Positions 1-12,790 of a stretch of 64,000 bases of DNA are shown in pieces. Numbering within the stretch: position 1 is the first letter of the stretch; every line of letters starts with the position of its first letter. The translations under genes were made by a program, and so were the position numbers. Source of the stretch: Obelidium mucronatum (Eukaryota; Chytridiomycota; Chytridiomycetes; Chytridiales; Chytriomycetaceae); assembly GCA_025765595.1 (NCBI GenBank), contig JAIVFH010000047.1, positions 62,001-126,000 on the forward strand, given 5' to 3'. The notes below the pieces were generated by a model, which saw nothing but the letters and a program-made list of their open reading frames with translations, did no database searches and was not told the origin of the DNA.

Positions 1-703
1 TCCCATTCAATTTACAATACGGCAACAAGGCCCCCACAACAACTTCAATCTCATCCAACGCGTCCCGAATCGGATCCATCGCCAACAAGTCTCCCAACCC
101 GCGTCCCGTTGTTCCCAACTCTTTTGCCAGTTTGATTCCGTTCCCACTTCCCCCAGCATCACCATCATCATCACCATCATCGTCGTCGTCGTCGCCTCGC
201 CAAAACGGACTATTCGCAAACGATTGCGACTGCTGCGCTAACCGAATCAACTGTGCGAAAAACTTGTTTCGCGAGACTTTGAATCTGTTCATGTCGCATT
301 CGAGAATATAAGTATCGTAGTGGAATATCAAGAGTCCAAGACTCAGAATCACTGAAGACGCGATCGTCAAGAGTGCAACGATTTTCGGCGGTGGGTACTC
401 TATGGGGAGTGGTCGATGGGGCCGGTTCGACGGGCTGCTGCTACTGTTACTACTACTGGTGGTGGAAGTATAAGCTGGAGGAGGAGTAGTACATGTCGCA
501 TTGTTATTGTTGGCATCGCGGAATGCGCAACCTTGGTTGTATAAATCTTGATGATGGCAGATAGAGTTCTGCATCGTGGAATAGAAGGGATCGTAACCTC
601 GCGGAATTACAAAGTCCTGCAAAAATGATAATTGAATCACGCAACCGAGGGAAAACACATAGATGACATGAATGAAGACTGTTGGGTTTGTTCGTGATGC
701 CAT
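1..703 (-). CDS. Putative single-pass membrane protein, C-terminus beyond the window
   Basis: An open frame with no stop runs from the ATG at 703 down to base 1, at least 234 residues. It starts with a hydrophobic segment after MASRTNPT that looks like a signal peptide or anchor. A short extracellular-type segment with several Cys and an Asn-rich stretch follows, then a Thr/Ser/Pro-rich linker, then a clear membrane segment around residues 108-128 (IVALLTIASSVILSLGLLIF). The downstream part has an Asp/Gly-rich acidic run. The layout suggests a type I plasma-membrane or secretory-pathway protein with a cytosolic tail. I do not recognise the family. The only other frame here (7-219) is a shadow. 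An intron at the ttttgcag near 615 cannot be excluded. Confidence 0.55.
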   Translation of the reverse strand, partial: MASRTNPTVFIHVIYVFSLGCVIQLSFLQDFVIPRGYDPFYSTMQNSICHHQDLYNQGCAFRDANNNNATCTTPPPAYTSTTSSSNSSSSPSNRPHRPLPIEYPPPKIVALLTIASSVILSLGLLIFHYDTYILECDMNRFKVSRNKFFAQLIRLAQQSQSFANSPFWRGDDDDDDGDDDGDAGGSGNGIKLAKELGTTGRGLGDLLAMDPIRDALDEIEVVVGALLPYCKLNG

Positions 704-934
704 TATGTCATTGTTTTGAACTCCCCCTGTCCACTTTTTTTTTTTTTTTGGCAAGTCATCCAAAACAATGCCAACCTCGTTTCGAAAAAGAAAGATTTGA
801 AAAAGAAATTCCCAAGATTTCCAAAAAAAAAAAAAAAAAAGGGAGGTTTTTATTATTATTATGACACACTTGAATTCAGGCAGTAAACCACAAAACAAAG
901 AAAAAAAAATGTCGAAAACAAAAGAATATGATTC

Positions 935-3091
935 TTATTCTTCTTCTTCTCCTCCATCGTCATCGTCGTCTTCATCGTCATCACTTTCCACTTCTTGGCC
1001 CAACGCCCTCAACCGGTCCCTCAACCCACGAATTGTTATATCGCTCTCTGCAAGACACACCAATAAATCCTCTTGCTCCTGAACAATCGAATCATACTGC
1101 TGAGTCTTCAATTGAAGATCAACTTGCAACCCGTGAATCTTTTGCACCGCTTCAGGCGATAGTCCAAGGGGAGTCGGCTTCGGTGAAACAGCAGCAGGAG
1201 GCGGTGGTAGCGGTGGAGTTTGGTTATTGACTTTTGCTTGCAATGTTTGAACTTCATGTTGTAGTTTGGAGATCTACAAATAACAAAAAAAAATTTTTAA
1301 AAAAAAAGCGAGAAAATTTTTTTCAAAAAAAGGCCCAAAAACAAACAACAGACAGACACAGTACCTCTTCTTTATGGTACAACTCAGTCTGAGCCAGAAT
1401 GTTTTTACATTCCACAAGTTCATATTCTTGTTGAGCTAATTGCAATTTGTAAGCGTCAACTGCAGCCCTCAATGCTTGAAGTTCGGCATCATCTGGACAG
1501 GGCGTTGTCACCAAGTTAGAGGACACACAAAAAAAAAACATGAAATAAGAGGAATATACTTTCTGAGGCTTTTTTAGCTGCACTCGCCTTCCCCTTTGGA
1601 TTGATGACGGATCGAATCATGGGTTCTGTAAACCAAAAGTAAATAAAGAAAATACAAACAACACAGATCAAAAAAAAAAAAAAAAACCAAACCAGAAGAT
1701 GACTTCAACAGGTCAACAAATGCAAAATCAAAATACACTTCAGGCATGGCTTTTGAATCATCCACCTGATCAAACCAGCAAATTTTAACACCTCAAAAGA
1801 TCTGCGTTCCTTTTTTTTTAGAAACCACGGTTTGAACATACATCGTCGAAATACAAAGCAGCCTTTTGGAAAAATCGAGACTCCTTCAATCGATCAATTC
1901 TGCTGACAAAAACGTCTCCACCGATACGACTCACAATCAAGCTCTGCAAACTCGCTCTGAAAAAAATAAAAAACAAAAACAAAAAAAAACAAAGGATGGG
2001 TTCAACACAATCTAGGGAGAAACGAATAAACAGAAAAACATACTGTGTGAAAGAAGCCTCTGAGTTGTCATTATATTCATGGCAAATTGAAATAATATAA
2101 GCCGCCATTCCTTGCACAAGAGGGTCCACCCCAGATGACGCATTGACCTGTTCAATTAACTGAACCAAAAAAGTTAAAATACAACTCAGAGAAACAAAAA
2201 ACAGTCGATAAAAAATATAAAAGCGGTTACAAATTGAAGATTGGATCCTTCCGACAAAAACTCCTTCACGGCATGACTGGAAGCAAACAGCCATGTTCCA
2301 ATCAACGACAAAATACCCAAGAGTACACGAATATCTGCGGATTCCCGACTCGCCACAAGCAAGGCATACATGACCTTGTGCAGTAATGAGATTGGCTCTT
2401 CGCCTGAAATCGAATTTAGAGATTCAATAAATGGTGCATCAAAATACTTTTAAAAAAAACTACTTACTGTCAGTATCATCTAGTTTAACACTCAGAGCCA
2501 TCTCTTGACACTTTGGGTTCTCGGAAACAATGTGCGACAAGAGCATAGAAGCAAACCAGGGACGATATGGATCCAGCTTCGACGCTTTCCAGTCCAATAC
2601 CGACTTGATTAACAGCGATCCCGGCGATTGAGGTTGCTCTATCACCAAGACATTAAGGTTTAAGTCCGCACAATGAACGATATTTTCAAAACACACCATC
2701 GTTGGGGTTATCAAAAGGTGGTGGTGTGAGTGTTGCTGCCAAGGCGAGTTGATTATCTTGGTTATTGTACACAAACGACTGAAACAAAACATATCAGCCA
2801 TCGGACAAGATTATCCAATAAAAAAAAGAAAAAGAAAGGAAAACAAAACCTGGAAACAATACGCAGCAGCCGATCTCAATGCAAACGACTCTCCAGACAA
2901 CGCTGTCACAACCAAACTCAAAATCGCGCTTGTTGGAATTTGCTGAGACACGGGATCTTTCTTTCCTGGCATCACGACATACTTTCCCAGTGATTCTTGG
3001 TTTGCTGAGTTTCCGCGAATCATATCTCCTACGGCATTCAGTGCCTGTTTTTTTTTTTTTGAAATTATTATTATTTGGTATTCGTAATGGC

Positions 3092-3133
<42 letters not shown>

Positions 3134-4647
3134 AGAGCCGAGCACAATACCTGCGTCCGAACTTTAGAATGGACACGCTTACACATTGCCAATTCAATAA
3201 TAGGAAGCAGAATATGCGCCTGATTCATAATTTTCTGGAAGGAAAAGTTAAAACTCTCACATGACCCTAAAAAACAATGAAAAAACAAAAGTCTAAATCG
3301 AACCTGGTTGACGGCAGTATTGGGACTATTTGGAACAACCAAGATTCGAACAACCTCCAAGATTAACTCAGCATTCACAACCTTTTGCTGATTCCACGTA
3401 TTGGCTTCGTGAGTCAACGACACTGGCACTGGGGCACCTTGCTTATCTTGGATTACTGAATGTGATAGTAACAGAGATGGAATCTTTTGAATACAACTGC
3501 TTTCGCGGAACAAGTTCTAAATAAAAAAATAATAATTAATACCATAGTGCCCCTGACACGAATGAATTTCTCCTTCTTTCGAACCTGATTTGAAACATTG
3601 TATCTAAGCAAATTGAGCGTCAAGGTGAGGCAATCTTGAATAATGATATCCCCTTCACTGGCGCCTTCAGCCAACACAATCCCAAGCAACCGCTCAAAAG
3701 CGTTTTCAAAGGCAATGATTTTTTGAATTTCCGCATTGTTGGAGGTTAACGCAATAAGAAGAAGAAGTGCCTCTAAAAAAAAGTAAATAAAAGAAACTTT
3801 CAGACCAAAAAAAAAAAAATCAAATGAGTGAACAAACCATTTCGAATAATTTCTCTAGTATCATCCAACAGATCCATCAAACGTGCAATTCCAATCGGAC
3901 TGGTCAACACACAATCCTGAAGTCTCTCTCCATAGTTATCCAATAACGTTGTCAAGAATTGAATCGTATTGAATCGAATGTAAAACTCAAATTCTTCGAG
4001 AATCTCTAAAAGAACAGTGACATTGGTTGGGTCCTAACCATTTTTTTTTTCCAGTTTCATTTTCAACATCAGCCATACAAAAAAAAAGGGGGGGAATTAT
4101 TTACCTTTGTGTACACTTCCGTAAACATTTTGCCCAAATCCTCTTTTCCGTTCTTGTCGTCTAGTTCCTTTTTATATAAACAGATGGGATGGATTTAATT
4201 CCTCCATCGCTCATGTGTTTTTTTACCGTCCTCTTACTTCATCCACTGAACACAGGATATTCAACGTTTCCAATGCTGCTTTGATGATTTCCACGTCCAT
4301 CCGATCGCTCTTTAATACATGGACAAGGACTGGGATTCCCTTTGTGCCCACATGCTGAATTCCCCACAGAAATACAGATGTTTTTTTTTTTTGGTTTTTT
4401 TGTGTATGTATGCGGTTTGATGCGAGCTTTAGAAATGTGCGGTTTTTTTACACGGCTGGGGGTTTTTTTTTTAGCGTTATACCAAACGGTAGTCGCGAGA
4501 CATGGCCTTCAGTCCTAGCACAGCAGCCCTCCGGTCTTCAAGTAGAGTTGCATGCATCGCGCGATCCACTAGTTTATCGACAGTTTCAGGGCCGGTGGCC
4601 TGTTCTTTGGGCTGCGATGCTGCCAGCGCTGAGAACAGGAAACTCAT
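935..4647 (-). CDS. USO1: USO1/p115 vesicle-tethering factor
   Basis: Golgi tether that docks COPII and intra-Golgi vesicles by acting with GM130, giantin-type golgins and SNAREs. The ATG at 4647 opens a p115-type armadillo head. Exons read: 4647-4483, 4354-4238, 4167-4105, 4033-3838, 3772-3585, 3516-3304, 3234-3151, 3044-2850, then one from 2778 and several more to the TAA at 935. Family signatures are LLDRRAAV-like at the N-terminus (LLEDRRAAVLGLK), LTSPIGIARLMDLLDDTREIIRN, KIIAFENAFERLL, and DPLVQGMAAYIISICHEYNDNSEASFTQ-type helices in the last repeats. The C-terminus has a coiled coil, then QEQEDLLVCLAESD and a strongly acidic tail of Asp/Glu, as in animal p115. The coiled coil is very short, roughly 100-130 residues. 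Assignment is sure; the exons below 2778 are approximate. Confidence 0.9.
3093..3132. repeat. 40-nt poly(A) run in a USO1 intron
   Basis: An uninterrupted run of 40 A on the + strand (poly-T in the transcript) lies shortly after the 5' splice site of the intron 3150-3045. Length in such runs is prone to sequencing error. Confidence 0.9.
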
Positions 4648-4835
4648 TTTTCTTTATTTATTTATTTATTATTATTTTTTTATTTATTGCAGGAAAAGAG
4701 AGAAGTATTCCACAATCAAATATTAATCAAACAAATAATCAAAGACCCTTCATCCTCTTTATTTATTTTTCACTCCTGGGCGCATGGGGGAGGGGAAAAA
4801 AAAACAACAAATGAAAGAGAGTAAAAAAAAAAAAA

Positions 4836-6607
<1,772 letters not shown>

Positions 6608-6706
6608 TGGATGAATTTATTTCTGATTTATTATTTTTTTTTAAATTTCCCAAGCAGCAAACGCGTCTTTGTCCAAACAAAGCCAACGCCAATCAAACGC
6701 AATTCA
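6608..6706. promoter_or_regulatory. Shared divergent promoter region of RPT6 and xylulokinase
   Basis: Only 99 bp separate the two start codons. The stretch is AT-rich (a T-rich run near 6636-6646) with no clear TATA box. Co-regulation is possible but not shown. Confidence 0.4.
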
Positions 6707-8629
6707 ATGAAGTACCTTCTCGGTATGGCCAGCGACATTTAATGCCAATTAATTCGCTATTTTATTTTAATTTAATTTCGAATCGCCGTCCAGGAATCGA
6801 CGTGTCGACGCAGAGCATCAGCGGCGTACTCGCCAGCGTGCCCGACGGCGACGGCGGCGTGCGCATCGTCGGCACGGCGTCGCTCGGACTCGACGGGCTC
6901 GGGTTCGGCACGCGCCACGGCGTGCTCGCGGCGGCGGCGGAAGGCCCGCTGGAGGCGCGCGCGCCGTCGCGGCTGTTTGCCGCCGCCGTCGACGCGCTGC
7001 TGGCGGCGCTGCGCGGGACGCACGCGGGCGGCGCGTGGCGCGACGTGGTCGCCGTGAGCGGGTGCGTGCGTGCGTGCGTGGCGGCGGCGACTCTTAATCT
7101 GCTGACTCGAACGCAGCTGCGGCCAGCAGCACGGCGCCGTCTTCTGGACAAAGGGCGCCGAGTCGCTGCTGGCGAATCTCGATCCAGACGCCTCGCTGGC
7201 CGACCAGCTCGAAAACGCCTTTGCCATCGAGAACGCCCCAATCTGGATGGACTCGTCCACCACAGTGCGTACTCCTCTTCTATTTCTCATACACTTGCTC
7301 AATTCGGACGGCCCAGGAATGGTGCCGCCGTCTTGAAGAACACGTCGGCGGTCCCCACCCTCTGGCAAACCTCACAGGCTCTCGCGCATACGAGCGCTTC
7401 ACTGGAAACCAAATTGCCAAAATTATTGAAACAAAACCCTTCAATTTTGCATCATGCGAACGTGTGGGTTTGATATCTTCCATGATAACATCCCTTTTCA
7501 TTGGTCGACACTCGGGTGTAGACTATTCAGACGCATCCGGCATGAATCTTTTTGATATTCACATGAAGGAGTGGATTCCTATCCTTCTTGCCTGTGTTGC
7601 AGGAAAGAATTCAACCAGTCAACATCTGGAGGCACTCCTGGGTCCTGCCCTTCCTCCTCACATGCCGATATCCACCATTTCTCCCTACTTTTCACAGCGT
7701 TATGGTCTATCTCCAACATGCAAAGTTGTTCCATTTACGGGTGACAATCCATCGACTCTTGCTGGTTTGGGAATCTCAGCTCCAGGGGACTTGGCTGTTT
7801 CATTGGGAACCTCAGATACTGCGTTTGCTGTCGTCAATGCAAAAGACTGTCGTCCGTCTGGTGATGAAGGCCATGTTTTGGTGAATCCTGTCGATCCAAC
7901 CACATTCATTGTGATGCTTTGTTTCAAAAACGGGTCTTTGGCCAGAGAGGTATGTGTCTATCGTCTTCCGTCTTAAGGAATCAACAGATTCTCTTTATTG
8001 TCAACACTAAAAAAAACTATCTTAAGGCAATCAGAAAAGAATGTTGCCCGACAGATAGCTGGGAAGAGTTTGATACCCTCCTTAAAACCTCAAAACCAGG
8101 AAACGCAGGTCACCTTGGCTTTTTCCACCCAGAATCCGAAATCACACCCCCCACAAACCGCCCAGGAAGTTTTATTTTCCCAAAAGACAGCTCACACCCA
8201 GCCGCACCGTCTCAATTCCCTCCATCCGTCCAAGTCCGTGCCATTGTCGAAACCCACTGTCTCCGTCTCCGCCACCACACGCGGCTCCTCGGCGTCTCAA
8301 ACGTCAATCGAATTCTTGTTTCTGGCGGTGCCAGCGCCAACTCCCACATTCTGCAAACTCTGGCAAACGTGTTCAATGTGTCTGTGTATGCTGTCAAGGA
8401 CGACGCGATTCGAAGCAACGCAGCCGCTTATGGAGGCGTTTTGAGAGCAGCACATGCATTGGAATGTGAGAAGCAAGGGAAATTTGTTCCCTTTCAACCA
8501 AAGATTGAGTTGGTTGTGTGTGCTCAGCCAGACGCTGATGCTGTGCAGGTTTATTCTAAAATGTTGGATCGTTTTGGTTCTTTGGAGAAGAAGTGTGTGG
8601 AATTGAGTCAAGGTGCAAAATTGTGGTGA
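6707..8629 (+). CDS. XYLB: Xylulokinase (FGGY family)
   Basis: Phosphorylates D-xylulose to xylulose 5-phosphate for the pentose phosphate pathway. Exons 6707-6722, 6794-7061, 7117-7264, 7317-7949, 8027-8629 give 555 residues, close to the animal enzyme (about 536). A first exon of only 16 nt (MKYLL plus one base) is needed to restore the N-terminal phosphate-binding motif GIDVSTQS. Other signatures are SGCGQQHG and WMDSSTT (substrate and catalytic loop), LTGSRAYERFTGNQIAKI, DYSDASGMNLFDI, VPFTGDNPSTLAGL, AVSLGTSDT and, near the C-terminus, ILVSGGASANSHIL (adenosine site). Exon 2 and the start of exon 3 are extremely GC-rich while the rest is not. Assignment rests on alignment with the eukaryotic xylulokinase family; the first exon is inferred. 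Confidence 0.93.
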
Positions 8630-8824
8630 TAATTGTTTGGGTGTTTGTGGGTGTTTGTGTGTGTGTGTTGTGGAACAAAGACGTCTCTCCTTTTGTCCTG
8701 ATGTTACTTTCCACACAGATACACATTTAGCAAGAGATTTAGATATTATCGAGTTATCTGGAACTTAGATATCGCGAACTATGGTGTTCAATTCCAAATC
8801 GAAAAAACGTCAAATCATAAAATA

Positions 8825-8943
8825 AGGGTTTTCCCTTCAAACTGTTATCTCGGCCAAAAATATATAAGCTGGACCATTCCCGCTAGAAAAGACCACATCA
8901 ATCAGCATCTAAAAAAGCTCTTTACACATCATCTCAGCCAAAA
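8825..8943 (+). promoter_or_regulatory. Promoter of mini-gene A1
   Basis: AGGGTTT at 8825-8831 and TATATAAG at 8861-8868 lie 119 and 83 bp before the ATG. The sequence between them (tcccttcaaactgttatctc and so on) and the leader down to the ATG are almost base-for-base the same as in front of A2 and A3. Confidence 0.75.
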
Positions 8944-9129
8944 ATGCCAGCTCTTGTCTCCTTCAATCTCCCTGCCACTTCCAACGATGTGCAACAAGCT
9001 TCCGAGACTGCCCAGGCGCACAAGGAACACGACCCACAAGGAGTCTATCCTCTCTGCTGCCGGTACCACACCATTAATTCCAAGAAAGCGAGTCTCCAGC
9101 AAGTCTCCGCCACATTGGAGCAACTATAA
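8944..9129 (+). CDS. Mini-gene A1: CCRYHT-motif small protein
   Basis: An intronless 61-residue protein starting MPALVSFNLPATSND. Its core is KEHDPQGVYPLCCRYHT followed by a Lys/Ser/Gln-rich tail. There is no signal peptide or membrane segment, so it is probably cytosolic or nuclear. The adjacent Cys pair with Tyr and two His (HDP...CCRYHT) could bind a metal or form disulfides, but that is inference. Near-identical copies are A2 and A3, and the core is shared with B1-B3 and D. That several copies stay open with the same start, and differ mainly by small changes, argues for a translated gene. I do not recognise the family and give no function. B1 lies downstream on the same strand. Confidence 0.75.
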   Translation: MPALVSFNLPATSNDVQQASETAQAHKEHDPQGVYPLCCRYHTINSKKASLQQVSATLEQL

Positions 9130-9660
9130 ACCACAATTGACAATCAAAGCCAAGGTCATTTAAGCATATCATAAATAAAAACCATTTTTGTGCATAAACA
9201 TTATAAAATATTTATTATATATCGGTATAAGCATGAATTCTCGGTTGTTTTATTTTTCGGTTCGTGTTTAAACTCGGTTTGGCTTCACCATGTTTCATTC
9301 GCTTACCGGCAGTGAAAAGTCAGGGCTGTCAGTTTTTTTTTTTTTCATCGTCTAGCTGTCCCGTTGGGCGAGGATGGGGACATTGTATAGATTCGATACA
9401 CCCACCAAAATCATACCATGACTAAACAAAAATGATATCGTTATCCGCCTATCTTTTATCTTTCTTATCAAGCGTGGCCTGTTCCATGACGTCATGACCT
9501 AATAACAAAAAAAGAGAAAAAAAAATCGATTATCAATATAAACTAGGGTTTCCTGGCTTATCTTTTTATGAAGGAGACAGTATAAAAAAAGGCCAACCTC
9601 CTCCCCAGGAAACGATATTAGAAAAAAAAAACCTCCCCCAGTTCAAAGATATCTACACAA
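9130..9660 (+). promoter_or_regulatory. Intergenic A1-B1 with the B1 promoter
   Basis: The A1 3' end (aataaa near 9173) is followed by a stretch that is repeated between A2 and B2 (for example ttcggttcgtgtttaa near 9258 and 17594, and atgactaaacaaaaatgatat near 9418). The B1 promoter holds the palindrome TGACGTCA at 9487-9494 (174 bp before the ATG), AGGGTTT at 9545-9551 (116 bp) and TATAAAAAAA at 9581 (80 bp). The palindrome is the CRE type bound by ATF/CREB bZIP factors; AGGGTTT resembles fungal telomere-type (Tbf1-like) sites. Factor identities are inference. Confidence 0.65.
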
Positions 9661-9855
9661 ATGCCATCTGTTACCTTCGAAATCAACAATGCTTCAGCTG
9701 CCAGCAAGGATTCCATCGTCGACCAACACGACCCACAAGGAATCTACCCACTCTGCTGCAGATACCATACAGTCAACAACTCGAGTCGAAAGTCTCAGCA
9801 GTCGCTTCGCACTGTGTATGAATCCGACCTTAACTCCGCCACCGAAAAGGCTTGA
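9661..9855 (+). CDS. Mini-gene B1: CCRYHT-motif small protein
   Basis: An intronless 64-residue protein, MPSVTFEINNAS..., with core DQHDPQGIYPLCCRYHT and then the B-specific tail VNNSSRKSQQSLRTVYE. B2 and B3 differ by an insertion before the core (NKIPLKDTTTAV type). The N-terminal half is variable, while the core and the SSRKSQQSLR segment are fixed, so the constrained part is the C-terminal 40 residues. No signal peptide or membrane segment is visible. The transcript would end soon after 9989 (aataaa). Unknown family; function not assigned. Confidence 0.75.
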   Translation: MPSVTFEINNASAASKDSIVDQHDPQGIYPLCCRYHTVNNSSRKSQQSLRTVYESDLNSATEKA

Positions 9856-10340
9856 GCGGTTCATGGAGCTTTTTTAACCAACAGCATTCAATTTGAAATC
9901 GAAAACTCCTTCTCTGGGGAACAAAAAAAAAACAGACATCTGCAATATTATTCATAGTTCTCCTTAATCTGCGCGCATTCAAAATAAATAAGTTTATTAA
10001 TATCATTCATTTGTTACTGCCCCGATATATCATTCATTTGTTACTAGGAGGAAGTGGGACTGCGTCTTTGTTGATCTAATTTGATTCAAGCATTCTTTCA
10101 ACGATTGATCAACAATGATAGGAATTTGTTCTATTCAGCAACTACTCATTCGTAATCATATCATGAATTCAACATGGACTTTAATAAACATCCCGGAAAA
10201 GACAAAAGGAAAAGCAAGGACAAATAATAACGTTCACAAAGAGTGCATAAATTATGGTATACGAAATGTCGGAAATGATAACACATGTCGTTGAGTGCAA
10301 AGACAAAGGATACCCGCAGCATCACAGCAGTAGATAGAAA
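9856..10340. other. Intergenic B1-C1, 3' ends of two converging mini-genes
   Basis: No gene seen. A 17-nt block (atcattcatttgttact) is repeated at about 10002 and 10029. The B1 3' flank (gcgcgcattcaaaataaa) is shared with B2 and B3. Confidence 0.5.
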
Positions 10341-10514
10341 TTACTGAGTATTGCTATCCCGGGGTTGGGTCGTAGTACTTGCAATAATAGTGGTACCAGT
10401 TGTTGATGTACTCTGCAATTTCCTTTGGGCCTTGAGTTCGGCAATGGTGGCGGGGGCAGTGGCGAGAGCAAAGGCAAGGTACTGCTTTTCGTTGGCGGTA
10501 AGTAAGGCTGGCAT
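10341..10514 (-). CDS. Mini-gene C1: 57-residue small protein
   Basis: The frame starts at the ATG at 10514 and codes for MPALLTANEKQYLAFALATAP... to a TAA at 10343-10341. A helical N-terminal half (NEKQYLAFALATAPATIAELKAQ) is followed by a Thr/Ser-rich tail. C2 at 27558 has the same length and about 80 percent identity, with mostly conservative or synonymous differences, so this is a real translated family. It lacks the HDP...CCRYHT core and is unrelated to A, B and D, except that all start MPxxx and share the promoter motif. C1 converges on B1, as C2 converges on B3. Function unknown. Confidence 0.65.
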   Translation of the reverse strand: MPALLTANEKQYLAFALATAPATIAELKAQRKLQSTSTTGTTIIASTTTQPRDSNTQ

Positions 10515-10610
10515 TGTTGAAAGAATAACGTAGAGTGCTTGGTAATGGGGCAGATTTGGGTTGATGTTTTTTTCTTTTTATCTTTTTCTTTTTAACGACG
10601 AACCCTAAAT
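10515..10610 (-). promoter_or_regulatory. Promoter of mini-gene C1
   Basis: The telo-box AACCCTAAA (minus strand TTTAGGGTT) is at 10601-10609, about 95 bp before the start. The same motif, TTTAGGGTTC, stands before C2. Confidence 0.55.
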
Positions 10611-10876
10611 TTGTCGGGAAAAAAAATAACGAAAAACGATTCGAATGAAAAGTCAGGGGTTTATGATATACTTATCCACTTATCCACCTTCTCTTTATTT
10701 TGATTGGTGGATTGTGAATCTGCTTTCGACATTGGTGCTGCTACCGATTGGAGATTTTGTGAAACGTATGATAGTTGGAAACCTGTCGGTAAAATAGTTA
10801 TTTTCAAGATATTATGATAAATTTCTTTGAAGGAGTTCATTACTGGAATAGTGTGATTTTTGTTTGTTTTTGTGAA

Positions 10877-12173
10877 ATGGATTCAACACTGCTTGGCTTT
10901 TCTCAACTCAACACCACACTTGCACTTTTCTGTGGCCACGCTCTCTCTGCACTTCGACATTCGTCAATCATTGATACATATGTTCTCTACGATACGCTCC
11001 TGGTGCGGAAAGCGAAGTTGTGTGGATTAGTTGTTGCAAAGGAGCTCAAACACAAGTTCGCAATGTACGCTTTGGATGACGGGACAGGTGTTGTGCCCTG
11101 TCTGCTGTTTTGTTCGCAAGAGCAGGAAACTATTCGATTGGGCGATCTTGTTGTTGTGAAGGGAAGGCTATCAGAGTATCAAGGAACGCGACAAATTGTT
11201 GTTGACGTTATCGGTACGTAACGCTGTCTTGCCCTGTTTCACAATGTCTTGTTAAAGCTTTTTTTTTTTGTACAGAACGTGTTTTTGATCGTAATCATGA
11301 ATCCGCTTGGTGGCTGCAAGTCATACAACTCCACAATGGATTTTACAGCAAACCACTAATGCTGCCGGACCACCTTTCTCCTGATATTATCGCAGCCAAA
11401 ACCATGGAATCGAACCAAATTCAAGATTCAATGTCTGAGCTGTTGGTTGAAACGGAGGAAGTGAGACGAAAGAAGGTATTCCATCGTTTGGATGGATACT
11501 CCAACTGAATCACGCATCATAGCTGCAAGAAGCGATTCAGCAATACTCGAGTCTTGAAAAGCTTGATATTGGAGCCTTTACACTTGTTGTTAAGGCTTAT
11601 TTAGAGTTCCATCAATTCACAATGATTGAATTCGATATGGTTGCAGGAGATCCAGTGCTGTTGGAGCTTGCCGAAGCCCTTCATCGACAGGTAACATAGC
11701 TTATTGATTGATTCCTAGCATGGCTGAACCGGCAGCAACTCGCAGATTAGAAAACTAGATGACAGGATGCCTATAAACCCAGTTCAAACGCGCATGTACT
11801 TTTCCACTGCTTTCAGGACCCTTGCGAAACAAGGATTTATGTTCATAATTGAAATGGCTGATACCCAAGTGGATGCATATGAACTAATACGGCATGATTT
11901 GAACTTAGGGGATGCTGTTTTGAATGCCGTGAGAAAGTGTTCTGGAGGGGCATGGAAAGAATTTGCAGATTCAGGTTAGTATGTGTGGTTTTTCCATACT
12001 GTTTCTAATGATTCCTTACATCAGGTGTTCCATACGATATGGTGGGATTGATTGTTCGTGAGCGGACAGTTTTTCGGAATGTGTCCAATTTGCAAATCCA
12101 GAGGTCTCTTAAACTGCTTCAAACACAAAGCTTAATCATTGAAGTGTTACCAAAACACTTTAAAGTGCTCTGA
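10877..12173 (+). CDS. STN1: CST complex subunit STN1 (telomere capping)
   Basis: OB-fold protein of the CTC1/Cdc13-STN1-TEN1 complex, which protects telomere ends and recruits DNA polymerase alpha. Exons 10877-11213, 11276-11475, 11523-11690, 11746-11974, 12025-12173 give 360 residues (the human protein has 368). The OB domain is visible as KLCGLVVAKELKHKFAMYALDDGTGVVPCLLF ... LGDLVVVKGRLSEYQGTRQIVVDV, followed by the linker ESAWWLQVIQLHNGFYSKPLMLPDHL. Two winged-helix-like regions form the C-terminal half. The ATG at 10877 fits the animal protein start; an upstream in-frame ATG at 10814 would add 21 residues. The gene sits between two mini-gene clusters whose promoters carry telomere-like motifs, which may be chance. 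Confidence 0.85.
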
Positions 12174-12790
12174 TGCCCTTCCAGACACAAACCTTATTTG
12201 AAGGCATTTGAAATTTGAAGTACCTAATCGCGCACTATTCTGTTCGGCATATCTATTAAAGTTTTGGTTTCATTGGCGTTTTAATTTCAAAATCGGAAAT
12301 GGATCTCATTCGTTTTGATTGGTTGCCCAATCCCCACTACAGTAAGTAATAATCATCACGAAAACCGGCAAAAGGAATCGAAATAAAGTGATCCATCACG
12401 TTGAATCTAACCCTGTTGGTATCTGGCGTCCGCAGACCGATTCAGTGCCCTCCCATGAAATGCAAGGTGCACACTCAGTCGCTGGACAAAAATTCAAAAC
12501 GTTCAATCACGCTCCTTTGTAGAATCTGTAGAATGTTGTCGTTAAATCAAGTAAACTCCCCTATCAGAGTCGTGAAAGATAACAATTTTTGCTTTTCTGC
12601 GTTTTTTTCTTCACCAGAATTGAGGTGAGTTTGTCTCTTAGTCTGCGAGGGGCCCTTCATTGCCCTTCTGGGCTGCTTCGCTAGGAACAGCAGCTGCTTT
12701 CCTTGCTGCTGGAGTCCGTGGCAGAAACGGTGTTTTTCATTTTTTAAGATTGTTCTAACGTGTTCCTCTTCAATTGCTTGGTCAGATCAA
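12174..12790 (+). promoter_or_regulatory. Intergenic STN1-aconitase 1, promoter region
   Basis: No gene seen. Two CCAAT-type elements in opposite directions (gattgg at about 12318 and cccaatcc at about 12327) could be HAP-complex sites, which control respiratory genes such as aconitase in fungi (inference). The ATG context is gatcaaATG. Confidence 0.4.

Noticed and set aside
7..219. 70-residue minus-strand frame
   Set aside because: Different frame inside the membrane protein gene, which is open over the whole 703 bases.
6762..7368. Minus-strand frames in xylulokinase exon 2
   Set aside because: Arg/Ala-rich translations of a GC-rich exon.
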